Assembly: GCF_019925205.1 (NCBI RefSeq)
Contig: NC_083560.1
Coordinates: 152,542,758 to 152,606,757 of the forward strand
Source of the DNA: Metopolophium dirhodum
Lineage: Eukaryota; Arthropoda; Insecta; Hemiptera; Aphididae
Direction: 5' to 3'
Length of the DNA: 64,000 nt
Positions 14,471-26,726 of this stretch are shown here, in pieces. The notes beneath the pieces were generated by a model. The model was given only the letters and a program-made list of their open reading frames with translations. It searched no databases and was not told where the DNA came from. A program made the position numbers and the translations under genes. Each line of letters begins with the position of its first letter. Position 1 is the stretch's first letter.

Positions 14471-15603
14471 TGACTAATGTATTTGCAATTGTCTGAAGTC
14501 TTATTCATCAACATATTATGTTTATTCTTTAATTTGAAATGATGTAACCCAACAATGAATAATGTTAATATTAACGTAATTTTTGAGTTCGAAATTCTGG
14601 TTTTTCAGATCATCTAGTTTATGTATAGTGGATAAATGTATTTGCAATTGTCTGAAGTCTTCTTCATCAACATATTATGTTTTTTTTTTAATTTGAAATG
14701 ATGTACCCCAACAATGAATAATGTTAATATCAACGTATTTATTGACTTCTAAATTCTAGTTTTGCGTACAACTAATCTATCTATAGGTGAGTAATGTATT
14801 TGCAATTGTCTGAAGTCTTATTCAACAACAACTTATGTGTTTTTTTTATTTGAAATGATTTACCCCATCAATGAAAAATGTTAATACTAACGTAATAATT
14901 GAGTTCTAAATTCTAGTTTTCTGAATATCTAGTTAATTTATGGTGGATAAATGTATTTTCAATTGTCTGAAGTCTTATTTAACAACAACTTATGTTTTTT
15001 TTTTAATTTGAAATGATGTACCCCAACAATGAATAATGTTAATATCAACGTATTTATTGACTTCTAAATTCTAGTTTTGCGTACAACTAATCTATCTATA
15101 GGTGACTAATGTATTTGCAATTGTCTGAAGTCTTATTCATCAACATATTATGTTTATTCTTTAATTTGAAATGATGTAACCCAACAATGAATAATGTTAA
15201 TATTAACGTAATTTTTGAGTTCGAAATTCTGGTTTTTCAGATCATCTAGTTTATGTATAGTCGATAAATGTATTTGCAATTGTCTGAAGTCTTCTTCATC
15301 AACATATTATGTTTTTTTTTTAATTTGAAATGATGTACCCCAACAATGAATAATGTTAATATCAACGTATTTATTGACTTCTAAATTCTAGTTTTGCGTA
15401 CAACTAATCTATCTATAGGTGAGTAATGTATTTGCAATTGTCTGAAGTCTTATTCAACAACAACTTATGTGTTTTTTTTTATTTGAAATGATTTACCCCA
15501 TCAATGAAAAATGTTTTATTAACGTAATAATTGAGTTCTAAATTCTAGTTTTGCGTACAACTAATCTATCTATAGGTGAGTAATGTATTTGCAATTGTCT
15601 GAA

Positions 15604-17180
15604 GTCTTATTCATCAACATATTATGTTTATTCTTTAATTTGAAATGATGTAACCCAACAATGAATAATGTTAATTTTAACGTCATTTTTGAGTTTTAAA
15701 TTCTGGTTTTTCTGATCATCTAGTTTATGTATAGTGGATAAATGTATTTGCAATTGTCTGAAGTCTTATTCATCAACATATTATGTTTTTTTTTTTAATT
15801 TGAAATGATGTAACCCAACAATGAATAATGTTAATATCATTGTATTTATTGACTTCTAAATTATAGTTTTGCGTACAACTAATCTATCTATAGATGACTA
15901 ATGTATTTGCAATTGCCTGAAGTCTTATTTAACAACAACTTATGTGTTTTTTTTATTTGATATGATTTACCCCATCAATGAAAAATGTTAATATTAACGT
16001 AATAATTGAGTTCTAAATTCTAGTTTTCTGAACATCTAGTTAATTTATAGTGGATAAATGTATTTGCAATTGTCTGAAGTCTTATTCGTCAACAAATTAT
16101 GTTTTTTTTTAATTTGAAATGTTGTACCCCAACAATGAAAATGTTAATATCAACATATTTATTGACTTCTTAATTCTAGTTTTGCATACAACTAATCTAT
16201 ATATAGGTGACTAATGTATTTGCAATTGTCTGAAGTCTTATTCATCAACATATTATGTTTATTCTTTAATTTGAAATGATGTAACCCAACAATGAATAAT
16301 GTTAATATTAACGTAATTTTTGAGTTCTAAATTCTGGTTTTTCAGATCATCTAGTTTATGTATAGTGGATAAATGTATTTGCAATTGTCTGAAGTCTTAT
16401 TCATCAACATATTATGTTTTTTTTTTAATTTGAAATGATGTAACCCAACAATGAATAATGATAATATTAACGTAATTTTTGTGTTCGATATTCTAGTTTT
16501 GGGTTCAACTAATCTAACTAAAAGTGACTAATGTATTTGCAATTGCCTGAAGTCTTATTTAACAACAACTTATGTGTTTTTTTTATTTGATATGATTTAC
16601 CCCATCAATGAAAAATGTTAATATTAACGTAATAATTGAGTTCTAAATTCTAGTTTTCTGAACATCTAGTTAATTTATAGTTGATAAATGTATTTGCAAT
16701 TGTCTGAAGTCTTATTCGTCAACAAATTATGTTTTTTTTTAATTTGAAATGTTGTACCCCAACAATGAAAATGTTAATATCAACATATTTATTGACTTCT
16801 TAATTCTAGTTTTGCATACAAATAATCTATATATAGGTGACTAATGTATTTGCAATTGTCTGAAGTCTTATTCATCAACATATTATGTTTATTCTTTAAT
16901 TTTAAATGATGTAACCCAACAATGAATAATGTTAATATTAACGTAATTTTTGAGTTCTAAATTCTGGTTTTTCAGATCATCTAGTTTATGTATAGTGGAT
17001 AAATGTATTTGCAATTGTCTGAAGTCTTATTCATCAACATATTATGTTTTTTTTTTAATTTGAAATGATGTAACCCAACAATGAATAATGATAATATTAA
17101 CGTAATTTTTGTGTTCGATATTCTAGTTTTGGGTTCAACTAATCTAACTAAAGGTGACTAATGTATTTGCAATTGTCTGA
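15604..17180. repeat. Satellite segmental duplication B, copy 1
   Basis: Ten-monomer block repeated at an offset of about 3,156 bp (20 monomers). Shared markers are TTAATTTTAACGTCATTTTT, AAATTATAGTTTTG, CTATATATAGGTG, TTCGATATTCTAG and TTGATAAATG. A 4-monomer (about 630 bp) sub-duplication is visible inside it, marked by the CTTATTCGTCAACAAATT monomers near 16081 and 16711. Confidence 0.82.
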
Positions 17181-17639
17181 AGTCTTATTCAACAACAACT
17201 TATGTGTTTTTTTTATTTGAAATGATTTACCCCAACAATGAAAAATGTTAATATTAACGTAATAATTGAGTTCTAAATTCTAGTTTTCTGAACATCTAGT
17301 TATTTTATAGTGGATAAATGTATTTGCAATTGTCTGAAGTCTTCTTCATCAACATATTATGTTTTTTTTTTTAATTTGAAATGATGTAACCCAACAATGA
17401 ATAATATTAATATCATTGTATTTATTGACTTCTAAATTCTAGTTTTGCGTACAACTAATCTATCTATAGGTGACTAATGTATTTGCAATTGTCTGAAGTC
17501 TTATTCATCAACATATTATGTTTATTCTTTAATTTGAAATGATGTAACCCAACAATGAATAATGTTAATATTAACGTAATTTTTGAGTTTTAAATTCTGG
17601 TTTTTCTGATCATCTAGTTTATGTATCGTGGATAAATGT

Positions 17640-18735
17640 ATTTGCAATTGTCTGAAGTCTTATTCATCAACATATTATTTTTTTTTTTTTTAATTTGAAA
17701 TGATGTAACCCAACAATGAATAATGTTAATATCATTGTATTTATTGACTTCTTAATTCTAGTTTTGCGTACAACTAATCTATCTATAGGTGACTAATGTA
17801 TTTGCAATTGCCTGAAGTCTTATTTAACAACAACTTATGTGTTTTTTTTATTTGAAATGATTTACCCCATCAATGAAAAATGTTAATATTAACGTAATAA
17901 TTGAGTTCTAAATTCTAGTTTTCTGAACATCTAGTTAATTTATAGTGGATAAATGTATTTGCAATTGTCTGAAGTCTTATTCGTCAACAAATTATGTTTT
18001 TTTTAATTTGAAATGTTGTACCCCAACAATGAAAATGTTAATATCAACATATTAATTGACTTCTAAATTCTAGTTTTGCATACAACTAATCTATCTATAG
18101 GTGACTGATGTATTTGCAATTGTCTGAAGTCTTATTCATCAACATATTATGTTTATTCTTTAATTTGAAATGATGTAACCCTTCAATGAATAATGTTAAT
18201 ATTAACGTAATTTTTGAGTTTTAAATTCTGGTTTTTCTGATCATCTAGTTTATGTATAGTGGATAAATGTATTTGCAATTGTCTGAAGTCTTATTCATCA
18301 ACATATTATGTTTTTTTTTTAATTTGAAATGATGTAACCCAACAATGAATAATGATAATATTAACGTAATTTTTGTGTTCTATATTCTAGTTTTGGGTTC
18401 AACTAATCTAACTAAAGGTGACTAATGTATTTGCAATTGTCTGAAGTCTTATTCAACAACAACTTATGTGTTTTTTTTATTTGATATGATTTACCCCATC
18501 AATGAAAAATGTTAATATTAACGTAATAACTGAGTTCTAAATTCTAGTTTTCTGAACATCTAGTTAAATTATAGTGGGTAAATGTATTTGCAATTGTCTG
18601 AAGTCTTCTTCATCAACATATTATGTTTTTTTTTTAATTTGAAATGATGTACCCAACAATGAATTATGTTAATATCAACGTATTTATTGACTTCTAAATT
18701 CTAGTTTTGCGTACAACTAATCTATCTATAGATGA
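17640..18735. repeat. Satellite segmental duplication A, copy 2
   Basis: Copy of 13380-14470 with the same ordered set of rare variants. It is followed at once by the second copy of block B, so the two duplications abut in a combination not found at the first location. This indicates successive unequal exchanges rather than one amplification. Confidence 0.82.
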
Positions 18736-18759
18736 CTAATGTATTTGCAATTGTCTGAA

Positions 18760-20340
18760 GTCTTATTCATCAACATATTATGTTTATTCTTTAATTTGAA
18801 ATGATGTAACCCAACAATGAATAATGTTAATTTTAACGTCATTTTTGAGTTTTAAATTCTGGTTTTTCTGATCATCTAGTTTATGTATAGTGGATAAATG
18901 TATTTGCAATTGTCTGAAGTCTTATTCATCAACATATTATGTTTTTTTTTTTAATTTGAAATGATGTAACCCAACAATGAATAATGTTAATATCATTGTA
19001 TTTATTGACTTCTAAATTATAGTTTTGCGTACAACTAATCTATCTATAGATGACTAATGTATTTGCAATTGCCTGAAGTCTTATTTAACAACAACTTATG
19101 TGTTTTTTTTATTTGATATGATTTACCCCATCAATGAAAAATGTTAATATTAACGTAATAATTGAGTTCTAAATTCTAGTTTTCTGAACATCTAGTTAAT
19201 TTATAGTGGATAAATGTATTTGCAATTGTCTGAAGTCTTATTCGTCAACAAATTATGTTTTTTTTTAATTTGAAATGTTGTACCCCAACAATGAAAATGT
19301 TAATATCAACATATTTATTGACTTCTTAATTCTAGTTTTGCATACAACTAATCTATATATAGGTGACTAATGTATTTGCAATTGTCTGAAGTCTTATTCA
19401 TCAACATATTATGTTTATTCTTTAATTTTAAATGATGTAACCCAACAATGAATAATGTTAATATTAACGTAATTTTTGAGTTCTAAATTCTGGTTTTTCA
19501 GATCATCTAGTTTATGTATAGTGGATAAATGTATTTGCAATTGTCTGAAGTCTTATTCATCAACATATTATGTTTTTTTTTTTAATTTGAAATGATGTAA
19601 CCCAACAATGAATAATGATAATATTAACGTAATTTTTGTGTTCGATATTCTAGTTTTGGGTTCAACTAATCTAACTAAAGGTGACTAATGTATTTGCAAT
19701 TGCCTGAAGTCTTATTTAACAACAACTTATGTGTTTTTTTTATTTGATATGATTTACCCCATCAATGAAAAATGTTAATATTAACGTAATAATTGAGTTC
19801 TAAATTCTAGTTTTCTGAACATCTAGTTAATTTATAGTTGATAAATGTATTTGCAATTGTCTGAAGTCTTATTCGTCAACAAATTATGTTTTTTTTTAAT
19901 TTGAAATGTTGTACCCCAACAATGAAAATGTTAATATCAACATATTTATTGACTTCTTAATTCTAGTTTTGCATACAACTAATCTATATATAGGTGACTA
20001 ATGTATTTGCAATTGTCTGAAGTCTTATTCATCAACATATTATGTTTATTCTTTAATTTTAAATGATGTAACCCAACAATGAATAATGTTAATATTAACG
20101 TAATTTTTGAGTTCTAAATTCTGGTTTTTCAGATCATCTAGTTTATGTATAGTGGATAAATGTATTTGCAATTGTCTGAAGTCTTATTCATCAACATATT
20201 ATGTTTTTTTTTTAATTTGAAATGATGTAACCCAACAATGAATAATGATAATATTAACGTAATTTTTGTGTTCGATATTCTAGTTTTGGGTTCAACTAAT
20301 CTAACTAAAGGTGACTAATGTATTTGCAATTGTCTGAAGT
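18760..20340. repeat. Satellite segmental duplication B, copy 2
   Basis: Copy of 15604-17180. Only a few single-base differences are seen, for example TAATTTTAAATG against TAATTTGAAATG, and CAACTAATC against CAAATAATC. It diverges after about 20340, where copy 1 continues with a type-1 monomer and this copy with a TTTATTCTTTAATTTG monomer. Confidence 0.8.
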
Positions 20341-23300
20341 CTTATTCATCAACATATTATGTTTATTCTTTAATTTGAAATGATGTAACCCAACAATGAA
20401 TAATGTTAATATTAACGTAATTTTTGAGTTTTAAATTCTGGTTTTTCTGATCATCTAGTTTATGTATCGTGGATAAATGTATTTGCAATTGTCTGAAGTC
20501 TTATTCATCAACATATTATGTTTTTTTTTTTAATTTGAAATGATGTAACCCAACAATGAATAATGTTAATATCATTGTATTTATTGACTTCTTAATTCTA
20601 GTTTTGCGTACAACTAATCTATCTATAGGTGACTAATGTATTTGCAATTGCCTGAAGTCTTATTTAACAACAACTTATGTGTTTTTTTTATTTGATATGA
20701 TTTACCCCATCAATGAAAAATGTTAATATTAACGTAATAATTGAGTTCTAAATTCTAGTTTTCTGAACATCTAGTTAAATTATAGTGGATAAATGTATTT
20801 GCAATTGTCTGAAGTCTTATTCATCAACATATTATGTTTTTTTTTTAATTTGAAATGATGTAACCCAACAATGAATAATGATAATAATAACGTAATTTTT
20901 GTGTTCTATATTCTAGTTTTGGGTTCAACTAATCTAACTAAAGGTGACTGATGTATTTGCAATTGTCTGAAGTCTTATTCATCAACATATTATGTTTATT
21001 CTTTAATTTGAAATGATTTACCCCATCAATGAAAAATGTTAATATTAATGTAATAATTGAGTTCTAAATTCTAGTTTTCTGAACATCTAGTTAATTTATA
21101 GTGGATAAATGTATTTGCAATTGTCTGAAGTCTTATTCGTCAACAAATTATGTTTTTTTTTAATTTGAAATGTTGTACCCCAACAAAGAATATGTTAATA
21201 TCAACATATTTATTGACTTCTTAATTCTAGTTTTGCATACAACTAATCTATATATAGGTGACTAATGTATTTGCAATTGTCTGAAGTCTTATTTATCAAC
21301 ATATTATGTTTATTCTTTAATTTGAAATGATGTAACCCAACAATGAATAATGTTAATATTAACGTAATTTTTCAGTTCTAAATTCTGGTTTTTCAGATCA
21401 TCTAGTTTATGTATAGTGGATAAATGTATTTGCAATTGTCTGAAGTCTTCTTCATCAACATATTATGTTTTTTTTTTAATTTGAAATGATGTACCCCAAC
21501 AATGAATAATGTTAATATCAACGTATTTATTGACTTTTAAATTCTAGTTTTGCCTTTAACTAATCTATCTATAGGTGACTAATGTATTTGCAATTGCCTG
21601 AAGTCTTATTCAACAACAATTTATGTGTTTTTTTTATTTGAAATGATTTACCCCATCAATGAAGAATGTTAATATTAACGTAATAATTGAGTTCTAAATT
21701 CTAGTTTTCTGAACATCTAGTTAAATTATAGTGGATAAATGTATTTGCAATTGTCTGAAGTCTTCTTCATCAACATATTATGTTTTTTTTTTAATTTGAA
21801 ATGATGTACCCCAACAATGAATAATGTTAATATCAACGTATTTATTGACTTTTAAATTCTAGTTTTGCGTACAACTAATCTATCTATAGGTGAATAATGT
21901 ATTTGCAATTGCCTGAAGTCTTATTCAACAACAACTTATGTGTTTTTTTTATTTGAAATGATTTACCCCATCAATGAAAAATGTTAATATTAACGTAATA
22001 ATTGAATTCTAAATTCTAGTTTTCTGAACATCTAGTTAATTTATAGTGGATAAATGTATTTGCAATTGTCTGAAGTCTTCTTCATCAACATATTATGTTT
22101 TTTTTTTTAATTTGAAATGATGTAACCCAACAATGAATAATATTAATATCATTGTATTTATTGACTTCTAAATTCTAGTTTTGCGTACAACTAATCTATC
22201 TATAGGTGACTAATGTATTTGCAATTGTCTGAAGTCTTATTCATCAACATATTATGTTTATTCTTTAATTTGAAATGATGTAACCCAACAATGAATAATG
22301 TTAATATTAACGTAATTTTTGAGTTCTAAATTCTGGTTTTTCAGATCATCTAGTTTATGTATAGTGGATAAATGTATTTGCAATTGTCTGAAGTCTTATT
22401 CATCAACATATTATGTTTTTTTTTTTAATTTGAAATGATGTAACCCAACAATGAATAATGATAATATTAACGTAATTTTTGTGTTCTATATTCTAGTTTT
22501 GGGTTCAACTAATCTAACTAAAGGTGACTAATGTATTTGCAATTGTCTGAAGTCTTATTCAACAATAACTTATGTGTTTTTTTTATTTGAAATGTTTTAC
22601 CCCATCAATGAAAAATGTTAATATTAATGTAATAATTGAGTTCTAAATTCTAGTTTTCTGAACATCTAGTTAATTTATAGTGGATAAATGTATTTGCAAT
22701 TGTCTGAAGTCTTATTCGTCAACAAATTATGTTTTTTTTTAATTTGAAATGTTGTACCCCAACAAAGAATATGTTAATATCAACATATTTATTGACTTCT
22801 TAATTCTAGTTTTGCATACAACTAATCTATATATAGGTGACTAATGTATTTGCAATTGTCTGAAGTCTTATTTATCAACATATTATGTTTATTCTTTAAT
22901 TTGAAATGATGTAACCCAACAATGAATAATGTTAATATTAACGTAATTTTTCAGTTCTAAATTCTGGTTTTTCAGATCATCTAGTTTATGTATAGTGGAT
23001 AAATGTATTTGCAATGGTCTGAAGTCTTATTCATCAACATATTATGTTTTTTTTTTTAATTTGAAATGATGTAACCCAACAATGAATAATGATAATATTA
23101 ACGTAATTTTTGTGTTCTATATTCTAGTTTTGGGTTCAACTAATCTAACTAAAGGTGACTAATGTATTTGCAATTGTCTGAAGTCTTATTCAACAACAAC
23201 TTATGTGTTTTTTTTATTTGAAATGATTTACCCCATCAATGAAAAATGTTAATATTAACGTAATAATTGAGTTCTAAATTCTAGTTTTCTGAACATGTAG

Positions 23301-26300
23301 TTTATTTATAGTGGATAAATGTATTTGCAATTGTCTGAAGTCTTCTTCATCAACATATTATGTTTTTTTTTTAATTTGAAATGATGTACCCCAACAATGA
23401 ATAATGTTAATATCAACGTATTTATTGACTTTTAAATTCTAGTTTTGCCTTTAACTAATCTATCTATAGGTGACTAATGTATTTGCAATTGCCTGAAGTC
23501 TTATTCAACAACAATTTATGTGTTTTTTTTATTTGAAATGATTTACCCCATCAATGAAGAATGTTAATATTAACGTAATAATTGAGTTCTAAATTCTAGT
23601 TTTCTGAACATCTAGTTAAATTATAGTGGATAAATGTATTTGCAATTGTCTGAAGTCTTCTTCATCAACATATTATGTTTTTTTTTTAATTTGAAATGAT
23701 ATACCCCAACAATGAATAATGTTAATATCAACGTATTTATTGACTTTTAAATTCTAGTTTTGCGTACAACTAATCTATCTATAGGTGAATAATGTATTTG
23801 CAATTGCCTGAAGTGTTATTCAACAACAACTTATGTGTTTTTTTTATTTGAAATGATTTACCCCATCAATGAAAAATGTTAATATTAACGTAATAATTGA
23901 GTTCTAAATTCTAGTTTTCTGAACATCTAGTTAATTTATAGTGGATAAATGTATTTGCAATTGTCTGAAGTCTTCTTCATCAACATATTATGTTTTTTTT
24001 TTTAATTTGAAATGATGTAACCCAACAATGAATAATATTAATATCATTGTATTTATTGACTTCTAAATTCTAGTTTTGCGTACAACTAATCTATCTATAG
24101 GTGACTAATGTATTTGCAATTGTCTGAAGTCTTATTCATCAACATATTATGTTTATTCTTTAATTTGAAATGATGTAACCCAACAATGAATAATGTTAAT
24201 ATTAACGTAATTTTTGAGTTCTAAATTCTGGTTTTTCAGATCATCTAGTTTATGTATAGTGGATAAATGTATTTGCAATTGTCTGAAGTCTTATTCATCA
24301 ACATATTATGTTTTTTTTTTTAATTTTAAATGATGTAACCCAACAATGAATAATGATAATATTAACGTAATTTTTGTGTTCTATATTCTAGTTTTGGGTT
24401 CAACTAATCTAACTAAAGGTGACTAATGTATTTGCAATTGTCTGAAGTCTTATTCAACAATAACTTATGTGTTTTTTTTATTTGAAATGATTTACCCCAT
24501 CAATGAAAAATGTTAATATTAACGTAATAATTGAGTTCTAAATTCTAGTTTTCTGAACATCTAGTTAATATATAGTGGATAAATGTATTTGCAATTGTCT
24601 GAAGTCTTCTTCATCAACATATTATGTTTTTTTTTTAATTTGAAATGATGTACCCCAACAATGAATAATGTTAATATCAACGTATTTATTGACTTTTAAA
24701 TTCTAGTTTTGCCTTTAACTAATCTATCTATAGGTGACTAATGTATTTGCAATTGCCTGAAGTCTTATTCAACAACAATTTATGTGTTTTTTTTATTTGA
24801 AATGATTTACCCCATCAATGAAGAATGTTAATATTAACGTAATAATTGAGTTCTAAATTCTAGTTTTCTGAACATCTAGTTAAATTATAGTGGATAAATG
24901 TATTTGCAATTGTCTGAAGTCTTCTTCATCAACATATTATGTTTTTTTTTTAATTTGAAATGATGTACCCCAACAATGAATAATGTTAATATCAACGTAT
25001 TTATTGACTTTTAAATTCTAGTTTTGCCCTTAACTAATCTATCTATAGTTGACTAATGTATTTGCAATTGCCTGAAGTCTTATTTAACAACAACTTATGT
25101 GTTTTTTTTATTTGATATGATTTACCCCATCAATGAAAAATGTTAATATTAACGTAATAATTGAGTTCTAAATTCTAGTTTTCTGAACATCTAGTTAATT
25201 TATAGTGGATTAATGTATTTGCAATTGTCTGAAGTCTTCTTCATCAACATATTATGTTTTTTTTTTAATTTGAAATGATGTACCCCAACAATGAATAATG
25301 TTAATATCAACGTATTTATTGACTTTTAAATTCTAGTTTTGCGTACAACTAATCTATCTATAGGTGACTAATGTATTTGCAATTGCCTGAAGTCTTATTC
25401 AACAACAACTTATGTGTTTTTTTTATTTGAAATGATTTACCCCATCAATGAAAAATGTTAATATTAACGTAATAATTGAGTTCTAAATTCTAGTTTTCTG
25501 AACATCTAGTTAATTTATAGTGGATAAATGTATTTGCAATTGTCTGAAGTCTTCTTCATCAACATATTATGTTTTTTTTTTAATTTGAAATGATTTACCC
25601 CAACAATGAATAATGTTAATATCAACGTATTTATTGACTTTTAAATTCTAGTTTTGCGTACAACTAATCTATCTATAGGTGACTAATGTATTTGCAATTG
25701 CCTGAAGTCTTATTCAACAACAACTTATGTGTTTTTTTTATTTGAAATGATTTACCCCATCAATGAAGAATGTTAATATTAACGTAATAATTGAGTTCTA
25801 AATTCTAGTTTTCTGAACATCTAGTTAAATTATAGTGGATAAATGTATTTGCAATTGTCTGAAGTCTTCTTCATCAACATATTATGTTTTTTTTTTAATT
25901 TGAAATGATGTACCCCAACAATGAATTATGTTAATATCAACGTATTTAGTGACTTCTAAATTCTAGTTTTGCGTACAACTAATTTATCTATAGATGACTA
26001 ATGTATTTGCAATTGTCTGAAGTCTTATTCATCAACATATTATGTTTATTCTTTAATTTGAAATGATGTAACCCAACAATGAATAATGTTAATATTAACG
26101 TCATTTTTGAGTTTTAAATTCTGGTTTTTCTGATCATCTAGTTTATGTATAGTGGATAAATGTATTTGCAATTGTCTGAAGTCTTATTCATCAACATATT
26201 ATGTTTTTTTTTTTAATTTGAAATGATGTAACCCAACTATGAATAATATTAATATCATTGTATTTATTGACTTCTAAATTCTAGTTTTGCGTACAACTAA

Positions 26301-26357
26301 TCTATCTATAGGTGACTAATGTATTTGCAATTGTCTGAAGTCTTATTCATCAACATA

Positions 26358-26362
26358 TTATG
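26358..26362. repeat. TSD TTATG, left copy (BEL/Pao)
   Basis: Five-base target-site duplication, matched by TTATG at 32660-32664. Removing the element and one copy rejoins satellite sequence CATATTATGTTTATTC in register. Five-base duplications are usual for BEL/Pao. Confidence 0.93.
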
Positions 26363-26609
26363 TGTTACGCTGGTTAATAAATTTAACGCATTTTCTTTAG
26401 TGGACTGTAAATTTTATTTTTATTTTTACACGATATTATGCTAGACACAGTGCTCACGTCCGACTAACAGCAGTGCAAGAGGGAGACACCGATCTAGCGA
26501 CAATTAACATTAATAATAATAATAATAATAAGACAAAAATACACTGATAACGACCAGGTACTCATTAAAGTGCATAGATAGCAATAATATATAATAAGCA
26601 TACGTGACA
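26363..26609 (-). repeat. BEL/Pao 3' LTR
   Basis: This is the left LTR on the plus strand and the 3' LTR of the minus-strand element. It is 247 bp and begins and ends TG...CA. It contains a run of AAT triplets (about 26510-26531). On the minus strand it carries a T-rich then A-rich end with AATAAA hexamers at 26413-26424, suitable as a poly(A) signal. Confidence 0.95.
26413..26424 (-). terminator. Candidate poly(A) signal cluster in BEL/Pao 3' LTR
   Basis: Two overlapping-region AATAAA hexamers on the minus strand (plus-strand TTTATT at 26413-26418 and 26419-26424), about 50 bp before the end of the LTR. The position is right for 3' end formation of the element transcript. The call is by motif and position only, in an A/T-rich stretch where chance matches are easy. 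Confidence 0.4.
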
Positions 26610-26624
26610 AGCCGCCCGCCTTGA
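26610..26624 (-). other. BEL/Pao polypurine tract
   Basis: On the minus strand this reads as a G-rich purine tract (core GGCGGGCGG) directly before the 3' LTR. This is where plus-strand DNA synthesis is primed in LTR elements. Its GC content is unlike the surrounding AT-rich sequence. Confidence 0.7.
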
Positions 26625-26726
26625 AATAACATTTCAAATAATAATTCAAATTATTTAAACAAAATTTAATTACATCTAATAAGCATATTATTATACAAAC
26701 CAAATAAACAAAATATATTTTTTTTT

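Larger units (their letters stand above)
1..26362. repeat. AT-rich 156-159 bp satellite array (left block)
   Basis: Tandem array of roughly 167 head-to-tail monomers, all in one orientation. The TATG landmark recurs at 4, 161, 317, 476, 635, 793 and 950, giving spacings of 156-159 bp. Each monomer has a T-tract of about 8-12 T, a TTTGAAATGAT block, an AATGTTAATAT block, a subtype-specific middle, and a nearly invariant box GCAATTGtCTGAAGTCTT. Four middle types are visible: a (CTAGTTTTCTGAACATC), b (CTAGTTTTGCGTACAACT), c (CTGGTTTTTCTGATCATC) and d (CTAGTTTTGGGTTCAACT). Types a and b often alternate, with c or d interspersed. No gene or long ORF lies in this block. Satellite identity is certain. 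A centromeric or pericentromeric role is inference from unit length, higher-order structure and young LTR insertions. Confidence 0.98.

Noticed and set aside
1..26362. Regular repeats suggestive of a CRISPR array
   Set aside because: Units are contiguous ~158-bp tandem monomers without unique spacers, and the context is eukaryotic retrotransposons.
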